Positions 17,462 to 26,884 of a stretch of DNA of 64,000 bases are shown one piece after another. Made by a program: the position numbers and the translations under genes. Position 1 is the first letter of the stretch. The number at the start of each line of letters is the position of its first letter. The stretch comes from Funiculus sociatus GB2-C1 (GTDB lineage: Bacteria > Cyanobacteriota > Cyanobacteriia > Cyanobacteriales > FACHB-T130), in the NCBI RefSeq assembly GCF_039962115.1, contig NZ_JAMPKJ010000004.1:62001-126000 (forward strand), given 5' to 3'. The notes beneath the pieces were generated by a model, which made no database searches, was not told the origin of the DNA, and saw nothing but the letters and a program-made list of their open reading frames with translations.

Positions 17462-19639
17462 ATGAGTACGTTTTTATTGGAAGTTGGTACAGAAGAATTA
17501 CCTGCAAATTTTGTGGATGCAGCGATCGCGCAGTGGCGATCGCGCATTCCTACAAGTCTTACTGAAAATAGCCTCACTAGCGAGAAAATTGAAGTTTACG
17601 CCACCCCCCGGCGTTTAGCCGTGCTAATTGAAGGTTTGCCGACTCAGCAACCGGATCGGGAAGAAGAAGTTAAAGGGCCACCAGCACAGGCGGCGTTTAA
17701 AGATGGCAAACCTACCAAGGCCGCAGAAGGGTTCGCTCGTAAGCTGGGGGTGGAACTCGATCAGTTGGAAATTCGCCCCACCGATAAAGGGGATTTTGTC
17801 TTTGTTCGCCAAACCATCCCCGGACGACCAACGGTTGAAATTCTCACACAGCTGGTTTGGCAATGGATTTTCGGATTAGAAGGGAAGCGGTTTATGCGCT
17901 GGGGAGATGGGGATCTGAAGTTTCCCCGTCCGATTGGCTGGTTGGTGGCTTTGTGGGATGACCAGGTGCTGCCAATTGAGATTGTAAATGGTTCCGAGAC
18001 GATTAAGAGCGATCGCACAACCCGCGCTCATCGCGTCTTGCACCCCGAACTCGTGACAATTTCCCAAGCTTCAGATTATGTCAATGGTCTACGTTCTGCC
18101 TTTGTGGAAGTTGACCCCCAGGCGCGGAAAACCAAAATTCAAGAACAAGTACAGGCTGCTGCTAAAAAGCTCAATGGCTACTCTGAAATATACCCAGATT
18201 TGCTCCAAGAAGTCACTAATTTAGCTGAATTGCCTACAGCAGTTATTGGTAACTTTGACCCGGAATTCTTGAGTTTACCGCCAGAAGTAATTACTACTGT
18301 CATGGTGACTCATCAGCGTTATTTTCCAGTATTTAAAGATGAGAACAAAACCGAGTTAATCCCCTATTTTATCACAATCTCTAATGGTGATCCAGCCAAA
18401 TCAGACATTATTGCTGAAGGCAATGGTCGAGTGATTCGCGCCCGTTTAGCTGATGGTCAGTATTTCTACAAAACTGATTTATCTCAGCCTTTAGAAAGTT
18501 ATTTGCCCAAACTGGAAAAAGTCACTTTTCAAGAAGATTTGGGTTCGGTACGGGAAAAGGTGGAACGGCTGGGAAAAATTGCTAGCAGTATTAGCGAACA
18601 ACTGCAATTATCAGCGGATGAGCGGCAGAATATCCAACGCGCCGCCTTACTTTGTAAAGCTGACCTTGTGACTCAGATGGTGGGAGAATTTCCAGAATTG
18701 CAAGGTGTAATGGGTCAAAAATATGCTTTGGCTAGTGGCGAATCAGAAGCGGTAGCAGCAGCAATTTTTGAGCATTATTTGCCACGAGGAGCCGGGGATA
18801 AACTTCCTCAAAATCTAACAAGTCAAGTTGTGGGGCTGGCAGACAGATTGGATACTTTAGTGAGTATCTTTGGGCTGGGAATGTTACCAACAGGTTCTTC
18901 AGATCCGTTTGCTCTGCGTCGGGCGGCAAATGCTGTTCTTAACATTACTTGGGCGGCAGATTTAGCTAACATTACTTGGGCGGCAGATTTAGCTATTAAT
19001 TTGCATCAATTGCTGCAAGGAGCTGTGGCAGATTTTGTGGTGAAACATCCGAAAAATCAAGGTGAGAAGTTGTTACGTAATTTGCAGGAATTCTTCTTAC
19101 AGCGCATCCGTAACTTGCTACAAGATGAGCGAAATATTGACTATGACTTGGTGAATGCGGTACTGGGAGAAAACGATCCGGAGTATACAGAACGGGCGTT
19201 AAAGGATTTATTGGATGTACGCGATCGCGCTTTATTTCTCCAAAGTATCCGCAATAATGGCAAGCTAGATGAAATCTACGAAACTGTCAACCGTTCTACT
19301 CGTCTGGCTTCCCAAGGCGATTTAGATAAAGTTGAGTTGTCACCATCGGCTGTGGTGCGTCCAGAATTATTTCAAAAATCATCGGAGCAAGCTTTCTACG
19401 ATGCAATTGTGCAGCTAGTTCCCGAAACTAAAGCATCTCAAGAGCAGCGAAATTATCAGCAGCTAGTAGATGCTTTAAGTAAGATAGCTCCTACTGTTAG
19501 CACTTTCTTTGATGGTGCTGAAAGTGTTTTGGTGATGGATGCGGATTTGGAAATCCGCAAGAATCGTTTAAATTTGTTGGGGTTACTGCGGAATCATGCG
19601 CGGGTTTTGGCAGATTTTGGCGCAATTGTGAAGAGTTAG
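17462..19639 (+). CDS. glyS: Glycyl-tRNA synthetase beta subunit
   Basis: This protein has 725 residues, starting [19 protein letters not shown], the signature of the bacterial GlyS beta chain. [20 protein letters not shown] (about 140-159) and a C-terminal anticodon-binding-like region ending [19 protein letters not shown] also match the family. With the alpha chain (GlyQ, not in this window) it charges tRNA-Gly. A 9-residue segment NITWAADLA is repeated in tandem at residues 494-511, caused by a perfect 27-bp duplication; relatives would be expected to have one copy. The frame is kept. Downstream is murD after 170 bp. Confidence 0.96.
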   Translation: MSTFLLEVGTEELPANFVDAAIAQWRSRIPTSLTENSLTSEKIEVYATPRRLAVLIEGLPTQQPDREEEVKGPPAQAAFKDGKPTKAAEGFARKLGVELDQLEIRPTDKGDFVFVRQTIPGRPTVEILTQLVWQWIFGLEGKRFMRWGDGDLKFPRPIGWLVALWDDQVLPIEIVNGSETIKSDRTTRAHRVLHPELVTISQASDYVNGLRSAFVEVDPQARKTKIQEQVQAAAKKLNGYSEIYPDLLQEVTNLAELPTAVIGNFDPEFLSLPPEVITTVMVTHQRYFPVFKDENKTELIPYFITISNGDPAKSDIIAEGNGRVIRARLADGQYFYKTDLSQPLESYLPKLEKVTFQEDLGSVREKVERLGKIASSISEQLQLSADERQNIQRAALLCKADLVTQMVGEFPELQGVMGQKYALASGESEAVAAAIFEHYLPRGAGDKLPQNLTSQVVGLADRLDTLVSIFGLGMLPTGSSDPFALRRAANAVLNITWAADLANITWAADLAINLHQLLQGAVADFVVKHPKNQGEKLLRNLQEFFLQRIRNLLQDERNIDYDLVNAVLGENDPEYTERALKDLLDVRDRALFLQSIRNNGKLDEIYETVNRSTRLASQGDLDKVELSPSAVVRPELFQKSSEQAFYDAIVQLVPETKASQEQRNYQQLVDALSKIAPTVSTFFDGAESVLVMDADLEIRKNRLNLLGLLRNHARVLADFGAIVKS
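18941..18994 (+). repeat. Perfect 27-bp tandem duplication inside glyS
   Basis: Bases 18941-18967 are repeated exactly at 18968-18994, adding nine in-frame residues (NITWAADLA) to the synthetase beta subunit. The identical copies indicate a recent slippage or duplication event. Confidence 0.95.
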
Positions 19640-19809
19640 TAGAGGAGAAAAGAACCGCCTTGGCGTAGCCTGCGTTTTGCGCTTAGAGGCTAAGAGCGCG
19701 AAGTTAAGAAAAAGAAGGAAGTTATTAGAGTGAAAGAGGTTTTTAAATACCGTTATTGCGGTATGATGAGGGGTTGCGAAACTAGGGAATTTGTACGGCC
19801 AAGTTAGCT

Positions 19810-21159
19810 ATGCCCATCGCTCATATTATCGGTTTGGGAAAGTCGGGAATTGCTGCTGCACGATTGTTAAAACGGGAAGGTTACTCGGTGACGGTAAGCG
19901 ATCGCAATACCGCCGAAAGCCTGCACGAACAGCAACAACAGCTTGAGGATGAGGGAATTACTGTTAAGCTTGGCTATTCCCTGGAACTGGTTGGTACATT
20001 ACCCCAGCTGATTGTCGTCAGTCCTGGCGTACCTTGGGATGCACCTTTATTAGTCCAGGCTAGAGAGTTGGGGATCGAGACAATTGGAGAAATGGAACTG
20101 GCGTGGCGATATCTCCAGTCTTGTCCTTGGGTGGGAATTACTGGTACTAATGGCAAAACTACGACAACGGCTTTGATTGCGGCGATTTTTCAAGCCGCTG
20201 GTTTTCATGCTCCGGCTTGCGGTAACATCGGCTATGCTGCCTGCGAACTAGCGTTATCCGAAACTCCTCCCGACTGGGTAATTGCTGAAGTTAGCAGTTA
20301 TCAAATTGAGTCTTCTAATTCTATTGCTCCTAGAATTGGCGTTTGGACAACTTTTACACCAGATCACCTCAGCCGCCATAAAACTTTAGAGAATTACTAC
20401 GACATTAAAGCGCGTCTGTTGCGTCAGGCGCGCCAGCAAGTAATCAACGGTGACGATGCTTATTTGCGAAAGAATGCACCCGATAGCTTTCCCAATGCTT
20501 GCTGGACGAGTGTAAAAGGCAAAGCTAAACTAATTGGCGATCGCGATGGGGGAGTTTACATCGAGGATGGTTGGGTGGTGGCTGGTGACGAACAAATTGT
20601 GATGACATCAGCTTTAAGAATGGTGGGAGAACACAATCTGCAAAATCTGTTGATGGCGGTAGCAGCAGCAAGATTGGCGGGAATTGAGAAAGAGGCGATT
20701 GCGATCGCGATCGCTAATTTCCCCGGTGTTTCTCATCGTCTAGAACACATTCGCACTCTGGCGGGAGTTGACTTTATCAACGACAGCAAAGCTACCAACT
20801 ACGATGCTGCACAAGTCGGGTTAGCTTCTGTCAACTATCCCGCCATCCTGATTGCTGGTGGTGAACCCAAAGCTGGAGATGATACCAGTTGGATAGAGAC
20901 AATTCAAGCTAAAGCCGCCGCTGTGTTACTGATTGGTAGCGCCGCAGATACGTTTGCAAAAGCGTTGGCTAGAGTTGACTATTCCAGCTACGAAATTGTA
21001 GAAACTATGGAGAGGGCTGTAGTCAGAGGTGCGGAATTAGCCGAGCAGCATGGTGCTAAAGTTGTTTTACTTTCTCCTGCTTGTGCTAGTTTCGACCAAT
21101 ATCAAAACTTTGAGGAAAGAGGCGACCATTTCCGACAACTTTGTCAGCAGCTAGCTTAG
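19810..21159 (+). CDS. murD: UDP-N-acetylmuramoylalanine--D-glutamate ligase
   Basis: This protein has 449 residues. The Rossmann-like N-terminal domain begins [20 protein letters not shown]. The ATP-binding P-loop [19 protein letters not shown] lies at about 113-131. [15 protein letters not shown] (about 321-335) and [19 protein letters not shown] are the Mur ligase hallmarks of MurD. It adds D-Glu to UDP-MurNAc-L-Ala in the cytoplasm during peptidoglycan synthesis. It stands apart from the ftsQ-ftsZ pair, with glyS before it and the phn operon converging on it 8 bp away. Confidence 0.97.
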   Translation: MPIAHIIGLGKSGIAAARLLKREGYSVTVSDRNTAESLHEQQQQLEDEGITVKLGYSLELVGTLPQLIVVSPGVPWDAPLLVQARELGIETIGEMELAWRYLQSCPWVGITGTNGKTTTTALIAAIFQAAGFHAPACGNIGYAACELALSETPPDWVIAEVSSYQIESSNSIAPRIGVWTTFTPDHLSRHKTLENYYDIKARLLRQARQQVINGDDAYLRKNAPDSFPNACWTSVKGKAKLIGDRDGGVYIEDGWVVAGDEQIVMTSALRMVGEHNLQNLLMAVAAARLAGIEKEAIAIAIANFPGVSHRLEHIRTLAGVDFINDSKATNYDAAQVGLASVNYPAILIAGGEPKAGDDTSWIETIQAKAAAVLLIGSAADTFAKALARVDYSSYEIVETMERAVVRGAELAEQHGAKVVLLSPACASFDQYQNFEERGDHFRQLCQQLA

Positions 21160-21167
21160 TTAGGTTC

Positions 21168-23048
21168 TTACCTTAAAGACCGTCGCACTGAGGCGCTGAT
21201 TAAATCTACCGAAAAAGTGAGGACGAGAAAGACAATTAAAGTGGTGAAAAGACCTTTGTAGTCAAAGCTACTCAGTTGTTCCGCCAGCAAACGCCCTAAT
21301 CCCCCAGCGCCTACTAACCCGACAATGACGGTAGAACGGATGCAGACTTCCCAACGGTAGAGGATGTAGGCAACAAATCGGGGCAGGGTGCGGGGTAAGA
21401 TGCCATAGAGGAAGACTTGGGAATCAGTAGCGCCCAATGCTTTAAGCGAGGTTATTGGACGCTGTTCTAAATTTTCTACCACTTCCGCCATTAGACGACC
21501 TAGTATACCCAGGTTGTGCAGGGAAAGCGCGATCGCTCCGGGCAAAATCCCCGGAAATAATACAAATAGAAAGATTAATGCCCAAATGGGTTCGGGGACA
21601 GCACGAGCAACTAACAGCAGGAACCGGGTAACAAACAGCACAACATTTCCCCGGAGATCCCCCCTAGCCCCCCTTTTTAAGGGGGGTTTTAGATTCTCTA
21701 CCGCCCCCCTTAAAAAGGAGGTTTTTAGATTTTCTCCCGCCCCCCTTATCAAGGGGGGTTGGGGGGATCTTTTTTCCCCAACTCCTCCCGACAACAGATT
21801 TTTTTCTCCCGCCCCCCTTATCAAGGGGGGTTGGGGGGATCTTTTTTCCCCAACTCCCCCCGACAACAGGAAATTATTTGCTGCTGGGAAGGAAAGCAAA
21901 ATTCCTCCTAATCCAGCCCCAGCCATTGCCAGAATAGACATAGCCAGCGTTTTAGCAGAAAGCTCGAATAGCTGACTCAGCTGGCTGAAATCGGGTGGAA
22001 AAGCATCCTGAAACACTCCTGCCAAAAGTTGAAAGGTTCGCGGCGAATAAAGTTTAGAATAATCAGCTTGGACGTACCAGAAGGAGAATATTAGTAAAAC
22101 CACAGTACCCAGAAATGACACCTTTACCACTGGGTCATTTTGGTAGAGAGGCTTTTTGCGCCCAGAAAGATTTAAGACGTTCAAATCTAGGCGAGAAGGC
22201 GCACCCAAGCGGCGACGCAGCATCGCACTCCAGAAATCGGTAGCACCAGTTAATAAAATTAAGGCAATTAAAAACGTCCACATCTGTTCGTAGCGCAGAG
22301 ACTGGAGGCTGAGAAAAATTTGATACCCCAATCCACCAGCACCGATAATTCCCAGTACGGCGGCGGAACGAATCGAACACTCGAACCTGTAGAAAGCGTA
22401 GGAAAGCAAATTTAGAAAAGCTTGGGGAATCAGGCTATAAATGAAAGCATTCAGAGGTGGAACGCCGCTATTGAGGAGTGCCATTAGTGGCTGACGGGGC
22501 GTTTCGTCTAAAATTTCTGAGAATACTTTGGCAGTTATAGCACCAAAAGGAATAGCGATCGCCAGCACCGCCACCAGGGGATCTAGTCCAAAAATATTCA
22601 CGAAAAACAATCCCCAAATTAACTCGTGAATTGCTCTTGGAATCGCCAAAACTCCTCTTACCACCAGCCAAGGCGATTGAGTTATTAGCTTCCTTTTTTG
22701 AGTTTTGAGTACCGATTCCCACCAAACTTCAGAAGAAAGAATACCAGCCGCCAAACCGATCAGTACGCTGAAGAAGGTGCCGCAAACCGCGTAAGCTAGT
22801 GTTTTAAAAGTGGCATCTAAAGTAAGCTGGAGAAATTCCCGGCTGAAGTCGGGATGGATAGCAGCAACCAGAAAGCGCCAAACCAGGTTCCAGCCTCCTT
22901 CGTTAATTAAATCCGCTTCAAATACGCCAGCTGAGTGCAACGACCAAACGAAGGATGCCAAAAACAGCAATCCCCAGAAAGTACGCCAGTTAAAAATGGA
23001 AGGGCGCTTGGGGAGGCTAGTTGGTTTGCTTTTGCTTGTCTGGGACAC
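21168..23048 (-). CDS. phnE: Double-length phosphonate/phosphite ABC transporter permease
   Basis: Two PhnE-type permease halves lie in one chain: the first about residues 20-290, the second about 320-626 (numbering from the proposed GTG at 23048). Each has an EAA loop (RQPLMALLNSGVPPLNAFIY and RPITSLKALGATDSQVFLYG). An upstream ATG at 23141 is also in frame, but the first 31 residues from it are encoded by a common repeat (aaccgcagaggcgctgagaa) and overlap phnC, so GTG is preferred; the full frame would be 657 residues. Residues about 392-466 come from inserted repeat DNA with LIRGAGE-type repeats between helices of the second half. It pairs with PhnC and PhnD to import phosphonates or phosphite. 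Whether the insertion impairs it is unknown. Confidence 0.85.
   Translation of the reverse strand: MSQTSKSKPTSLPKRPSIFNWRTFWGLLFLASFVWSLHSAGVFEADLINEGGWNLVWRFLVAAIHPDFSREFLQLTLDATFKTLAYAVCGTFFSVLIGLAAGILSSEVWWESVLKTQKRKLITQSPWLVVRGVLAIPRAIHELIWGLFFVNIFGLDPLVAVLAIAIPFGAITAKVFSEILDETPRQPLMALLNSGVPPLNAFIYSLIPQAFLNLLSYAFYRFECSIRSAAVLGIIGAGGLGYQIFLSLQSLRYEQMWTFLIALILLTGATDFWSAMLRRRLGAPSRLDLNVLNLSGRKKPLYQNDPVVKVSFLGTVVLLIFSFWYVQADYSKLYSPRTFQLLAGVFQDAFPPDFSQLSQLFELSAKTLAMSILAMAGAGLGGILLSFPAANNFLLSGGVGEKRSPQPPLIRGAGEKNLLSGGVGEKRSPQPPLIRGAGENLKTSFLRGAVENLKPPLKRGARGDLRGNVVLFVTRFLLLVARAVPEPIWALIFLFVLFPGILPGAIALSLHNLGILGRLMAEVVENLEQRPITSLKALGATDSQVFLYGILPRTLPRFVAYILYRWEVCIRSTVIVGLVGAGGLGRLLAEQLSSFDYKGLFTTLIVFLVLTFSVDLISASVRRSLR
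21654..21869. repeat. CCCCCCTTATCAAGGGGGG-type repeat cluster inside phnE
   Basis: Four related units lie in tandem. Two are nearly identical over about 58 bp (starting near 21740 and 21811), and two are shorter degenerate units before them. Each has a palindromic core of six C, TTATCAA or TTTTTAA, and six G. A related core lies at 28100-28129 at the start of coaBC. All are read in frame within phnE. Confidence 0.85.
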
Positions 23049-23112
23049 GGTTAAGATTTTGAACCGCAGAGGCGCTGAGAACGCAGAGGAATTTTTACGA
23101 ATGGATATAGCA

Positions 23113-23892
23113 TTAGTTGTTGGTTTTGTACAATTCCTCAATCATTGCGTCGGACAGTGCTGCTGCTTGTGTATCAAATAAAATACGTCCCTGTCGCAAA
23201 CCGATAATTCGCTGGTAATGACTCCGGGCAAATTCTATCGCGTGGACACTGGTAACTAAAGTTTTCCCCGTTTCTACACTCAACTGGCGCAATAAGTCCA
23301 TAATCTCGCGGCTGCGTTCGGGGTCGAGGCTGGAAATTGGTTCGTCGGCAAGAATAGCGGTAGGATTTTGCACGAGGACGCGCGCGATCGCTACCCGTTG
23401 CTGTTGACCGCCAGAAAGTTGATCTGTGCGTTCATAAAGCTTTTCCGGAATCCCGACTTGCGCCAAAGCTTTTGCTGCTGTCTCGACTTCCATTGGATAA
23501 ATCAGCGAAGCCGCAGCTTTTAGAAACGACCAGCGCCCTAGATGTCCAGCATTGACGTTGTGAATTACCCGCAGATTCTCTACTAGATGAAATTGCTGGT
23601 AAATCGTACCAATTTGTCGCTGGACTTGGCGCAGCAACTTCGGGCGAAGCTGGGCGAGGTTGCGACCAAGTACCCTTACTTCCCCGTCGCTGGGTAGTAG
23701 CGTGCCGTTCAGCAAGCTAATCAGGGTACTTTTCCCCGCGCCGCTGGAACCAACCAGGGCGACGCGATCGCCTGCCCAAATCTGCAAGTTAATATCAGCG
23801 AGAGATTCAAAGCGTCCAAATTGCTTAGAAACGTTTTTCAGTTCAAATACTGGCGCAGATGAGTTCATTTCTCTGCTTAGTTTGCTATCCAT
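23113..23892 (-). CDS. phnC: Phosphonate/phosphite ABC transporter ATP-binding protein
   Basis: This protein has 259 residues. It has Walker A GSSGAGKSTLISLLNG (residues 38-53), a Q-loop in GTIYQQFHLVENLRV, the ABC signature LSGGQQQRVAIARVL and Walker B PTAILADEPISSLDPE. The segment HLGRWSFLKAAASLIYP is typical of PhnC rather than other ABC ATPases. It energises the PhnE permease. Its start overlaps the 3' end of the GNAT gene by 16 bp, so the genes are translationally coupled. Confidence 0.92.
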   Translation of the reverse strand: MDSKLSREMNSSAPVFELKNVSKQFGRFESLADINLQIWAGDRVALVGSSGAGKSTLISLLNGTLLPSDGEVRVLGRNLAQLRPKLLRQVQRQIGTIYQQFHLVENLRVIHNVNAGHLGRWSFLKAAASLIYPMEVETAAKALAQVGIPEKLYERTDQLSGGQQQRVAIARVLVQNPTAILADEPISSLDPERSREIMDLLRQLSVETGKTLVTSVHAIEFARSHYQRIIGLRQGRILFDTQAAALSDAMIEELYKTNN

Positions 23893-24332
23893 TTAGTCAT
23901 GAGATAGCGATCGTGATCTTTAAAACCAACCTTCCGATATAAGTTTTGTGCTGCTGTATTTTTCTGCTCGACTTCTAAATGGAGTGCTTGAATTCCCAGA
24001 GAAGGGCAAACAGTTTCTATAAACTGAATTACGCTCATGCCTACCCCTTGCCCGCGATAACTTTCTCGGATATAGAGTTCATCAATAAATCCATCACGCC
24101 CTCGAAATTCCAAACTGTAGCCAAAGGTAAGGACAACGTAGCCAATCGCTTCGTCGCCATGCTGGATCAGCCACACTCGTCCTAGAGAATCATCATGCAA
24201 AATATTCGCCAGCGCTGTGCGAACAATGGATTTATCAAATTTTAGGTGTTCAAACTCGTAGAACTCTCGTATAAACTGTAGGAGAGTTTCAGTATCCGAT
24301 TTTTCTGCAATTTTAAAGTTTGTTTCTGTCAT
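23877..24332 (-). CDS. GNAT-family N-acetyltransferase in the phn operon
   Basis: This protein has 151 residues. The acetyl-CoA pyrophosphate loop is YRGQGVGMSVIQFI, preceded by FIDELYIRESYRG and followed by LHLEVEQKNTAAQNLYRKVGF, the standard GNAT order A-B. It is squeezed between phnD (5 bp away) and phnC (16-bp overlap). PhnO, an aminoalkylphosphonate N-acetyltransferase, occupies comparable operons in other bacteria, so acetylation of an imported aminophosphonate is a reasonable guess. The protein itself is not obviously PhnO by sequence. Family certain, substrate unknown. Confidence 0.85.
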   Translation of the reverse strand: MTETNFKIAEKSDTETLLQFIREFYEFEHLKFDKSIVRTALANILHDDSLGRVWLIQHGDEAIGYVVLTFGYSLEFRGRDGFIDELYIRESYRGQGVGMSVIQFIETVCPSLGIQALHLEVEQKNTAAQNLYRKVGFKDHDRYLMTKWIAN

Positions 24333-24337
24333 TTACA

Positions 24338-25249
24338 TCACTTTATTTTGCCAATCTTCCGACCAATATCCTCAATTTGAGCATAGTTGGAATTTTGGGT
24401 TGGAATAAATTTAGTTGCTTGTAAAAGGCCGAGAATTTCTTTTTGCTCTGGTACGTTGGGGTCTAGTTTTAAAAAGGCGTTTTGCACTTTTTTAACAAAA
24501 TCCTCGCCATAGCGCTGTTTAACATCGGGGTGAATTACCCAGTGATAGTCGTAGTAGGAGGGTGTCTCCCATAGGACTTCTACTTTGTTCAAATCTACTT
24601 CTTTCGCATCAACTCGCTTTTTCCAGACGCTTTCGTTGACAGCACCAGCATCAAAACTACCTACTTCCACTAATTTGATTGTCTTATCGTGGTCGCCAGA
24701 AAAGCCGACTTCGCCTTTAAAATCTTCTAGTTTCAAACCTGCTTGTTGCAGGAAATATTGCGGCATCAAACGTCCCGATGTGGAGGATTCGCTGCCGAAG
24801 GTGAAAGTACGACCTTTGAGTTGTTTTAAATCAGCAATATCTTTAAATGGCTTCAACCCGGTTTTTTTGTTAGCGATGAAGAGACTATGGAATTTCTCGT
24901 CAATATCGCGTTGCGCGATCGCTTCCGCACCTGGTACTTGCAAGCGTGCTTGCACCCCAGTCAATCCACCAAACCAAACTAAATCTAAATCCCCCACTTT
25001 AAATGCGGTGACAGCTGCGGTGTAGTCTGTGACAGGCTTATATTCTACTGGCACACCCAATTCTTTCTCTAAATAGGTGGCTAACTTGTCATATTGACGC
25101 TGCAACTTTTGCGGATCTTGATCTGGAATTGCCCCAATTTCTAGAGCTTGTTTTGCCTGATTTGACCCAGTCGCCACTGATCCAGATGGGGAAGGCGAAC
25201 AAGCCCCTAGAGACAGCAACAACAAACCTGACAACAAGACTTTTTTCAT
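24338..25249 (-). CDS. phnD: Phosphonate/phosphite ABC transporter substrate-binding lipoprotein
   Basis: This protein has about 303 residues. It has a lipoprotein signal with lipobox LSLGAC near residue 16 (from the ATG at 25249; an in-frame GTG six codons earlier is also possible). The PhnD family features LEIGAIPDQDPQKLQRQYDK, VEYKPVTDYTAAVTAFKVGD and LVWFGGLTGVQARLQ are clear. EVGFSGDHDKTIKLVEVGSFDAGAVNE is diagnostic of the PhnD/PtxB group. It captures the substrate outside the inner membrane and hands it to PhnE. As first gene of the operon it is divergent from the kinase-GUN4 gene. The ligand (phosphite or a phosphonate) cannot be decided from sequence alone. Confidence 0.92.
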   Translation of the reverse strand: MKKVLLSGLLLLSLGACSPSPSGSVATGSNQAKQALEIGAIPDQDPQKLQRQYDKLATYLEKELGVPVEYKPVTDYTAAVTAFKVGDLDLVWFGGLTGVQARLQVPGAEAIAQRDIDEKFHSLFIANKKTGLKPFKDIADLKQLKGRTFTFGSESSTSGRLMPQYFLQQAGLKLEDFKGEVGFSGDHDKTIKLVEVGSFDAGAVNESVWKKRVDAKEVDLNKVEVLWETPSYYDYHWVIHPDVKQRYGEDFVKKVQNAFLKLDPNVPEQKEILGLLQATKFIPTQNSNYAQIEDIGRKIGKIK

Positions 25250-25305
25250 ATCTGATTTGAACTTCACTCTTTGCCAGAAGATAGTGTAAACGATGCTGGT
25301 AGCTT

Positions 25306-25381
25306 TATGCCAACATTAACGCAAGTTTTCCCATACTTTATTGTTTTATTAGGGCAGGCAGTATGCCAAAATTAACCCAAG
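25306..25381. promoter_or_regulatory. 20-bp direct repeat between phnD and the GUN4 kinase
   Basis: TATGCCAACATTAACGCAAG (25306-25325) recurs at 25362-25381 with two changes, 56 bp apart. Each holds an ATTAAC core loosely like the TTAACC unit of cyanobacterial Pho boxes. A regulator serving the divergent genes could bind here. Inference only. Confidence 0.4.
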
Positions 25382-25398
25382 TGTCACAGATTTAAGCA

Positions 25399-26775
25399 AT
25401 GGTTTGGGCAGATGGGCAGCTGTTGCATGGCGGGCGATATATTATCAAACGGGTGCTGGGAGAAGGTGGCTGTGGCATCACCTATTTGGCTAGGGATAAA
25501 AAAGGGAATGCTGTCGTCATCAAGACGCTGAACGATAGAGTATTGAATAAACGCGAATTTACGACGTATCGAGACAAGTTCAATCGAGATTTTGAGAAAG
25601 AAGCGCTACGCCTAGCCGTGTGCAGACACCCGCACATTGTAAGGATTGAAAATGCCTTTTCTGAGGGGCAACTACCTTGCATAGCAATGGAGTATGTTGA
25701 GGGAGAAGATTTATGGCAGCGCGTTAGTCAGCAAGGCGTACTGTCGGAAACCGAAGCATTAAAATATATTCGACAAATTGGTGAAGCGCTAATTTTCATT
25801 CACGATAGAGGCTTTTTACATCGGGATGTGAAGCCGTCTAATATTATGGTGCGTACTGGAAAACTAGAAGCGGTGCTAATTGATTTTGGCATTGCACGAG
25901 AATTTATTCCAAATTTGACGCAGACTCAGACGCAAACTTTTACTCCCGGTTTTGCACCTATCGAACAGTATGCACTGCAAGCGAGACGCGGAGAGTATTC
26001 GGATGTTTATGCACTGGCGGGAACGCTTTACTATCTGCTTACCCAAGAAGTGCCGCTACCTGCTCCCGCTAGGGCTGCTGGCATTCCCTTGGATGCACCG
26101 CAGCAAATAAATCCCAATATTTGTAATATAGTTAATCGGGCGATTCTTCAAGGTTTGGAGTTTCAGCCAGAAAATCGTCCTCAATCGGTGCAGGAGTGGA
26201 TAGAGTTGCTGACTTTAAATACTCCTACTTCTGGGCAAGAATTATCAAATATTAGCCCAACTTTAAGGCAATCTAAAGCAAGTTACACTCCTACTAACCA
26301 GAATATTTTAACTCACAGGCAAAGTTTATCTTTCGGGATAGATTACCGTAATTTACAAGCTCATTTAGCGCTAGGAAAGTGGAAAGAAGCGGATGAGGAA
26401 ACTGCGGCACTCATGCTAAAAATAGCCGGTAGAGAAAAGGAAGGCTGGCTGAGAGTTGAAGATATTAAAATGTTTCCCTCAAAAGACCTTCGTTTAATTG
26501 ACACTCTTTGGATAAAGCACAGTAAGGGACGCTTTGGTTTTAGCGTACAAAAGCATATTTGGGAAAGTATAGGCGGGACGAAAAATGCCAATTATGAAAT
26601 TATGTGTAACTTAGGCGATCGCTTGCAATGGCGGATAAACTCTTGTTGGGTTGACTATGAGCAATTTATGTTTGATTGCGTAGCTCCTTTGGGACACCTC
26701 CCCAGTGGCTATGTTTTTTGTGAGGTTGGTTGGTGGGTGGGTTTGCTAAATCTTTTTTATCGTCTTAGTTCTTAG
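25399..26775 (+). CDS. Serine/threonine protein kinase with C-terminal GUN4 domain
   Basis: This protein has 458 residues. The kinase domain (about 13-270) has the glycine loop GEGGCGITY (21-29), the ATP-binding Lys42 in AVVIKTL, catalytic loop LHRDVKPSNIM (about 139-149) and LIDFGIARE in place of DFG. A linker of 45 residues leads to a GUN4 domain (about 312-450: YRNLQAHLALGKWKEADEET, then GWLRVEDIKMFPSKDLRLID). GUN4 binds porphyrins such as Mg-protoporphyrin and stimulates Mg-chelatase. The fusion suggests a tetrapyrrole-sensing kinase, a known cyanobacterial arrangement. No transmembrane segment is seen. Confidence 0.92.
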   Translation: MVWADGQLLHGGRYIIKRVLGEGGCGITYLARDKKGNAVVIKTLNDRVLNKREFTTYRDKFNRDFEKEALRLAVCRHPHIVRIENAFSEGQLPCIAMEYVEGEDLWQRVSQQGVLSETEALKYIRQIGEALIFIHDRGFLHRDVKPSNIMVRTGKLEAVLIDFGIAREFIPNLTQTQTQTFTPGFAPIEQYALQARRGEYSDVYALAGTLYYLLTQEVPLPAPARAAGIPLDAPQQINPNICNIVNRAILQGLEFQPENRPQSVQEWIELLTLNTPTSGQELSNISPTLRQSKASYTPTNQNILTHRQSLSFGIDYRNLQAHLALGKWKEADEETAALMLKIAGREKEGWLRVEDIKMFPSKDLRLIDTLWIKHSKGRFGFSVQKHIWESIGGTKNANYEIMCNLGDRLQWRINSCWVDYEQFMFDCVAPLGHLPSGYVFCEVGWWVGLLNLFYRLSS

Positions 26776-26884
26776 TCAATTGTCCGACTCCCACTCTATT
26801 TTGCTGTTGATGGGGGATGAAAAAGGAAGGTTGTCCTGTCTTTGTTGTTAGGTTAAAAAGTTGAAACCTGACAAGGTTTGATGA

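Noticed and set aside
17262-17465. 67-codon frame whose stop overlaps the glyS ATG
   Set aside because: It begins inside the strong terminator hairpin after the NTPase gene and has no conserved features; the overlap with glyS looks like chance.
21514-21975. 153-codon plus-strand frame opposite phnE
   Set aside because: It exists because palindromic repeats are open on both strands; no independent coding evidence.
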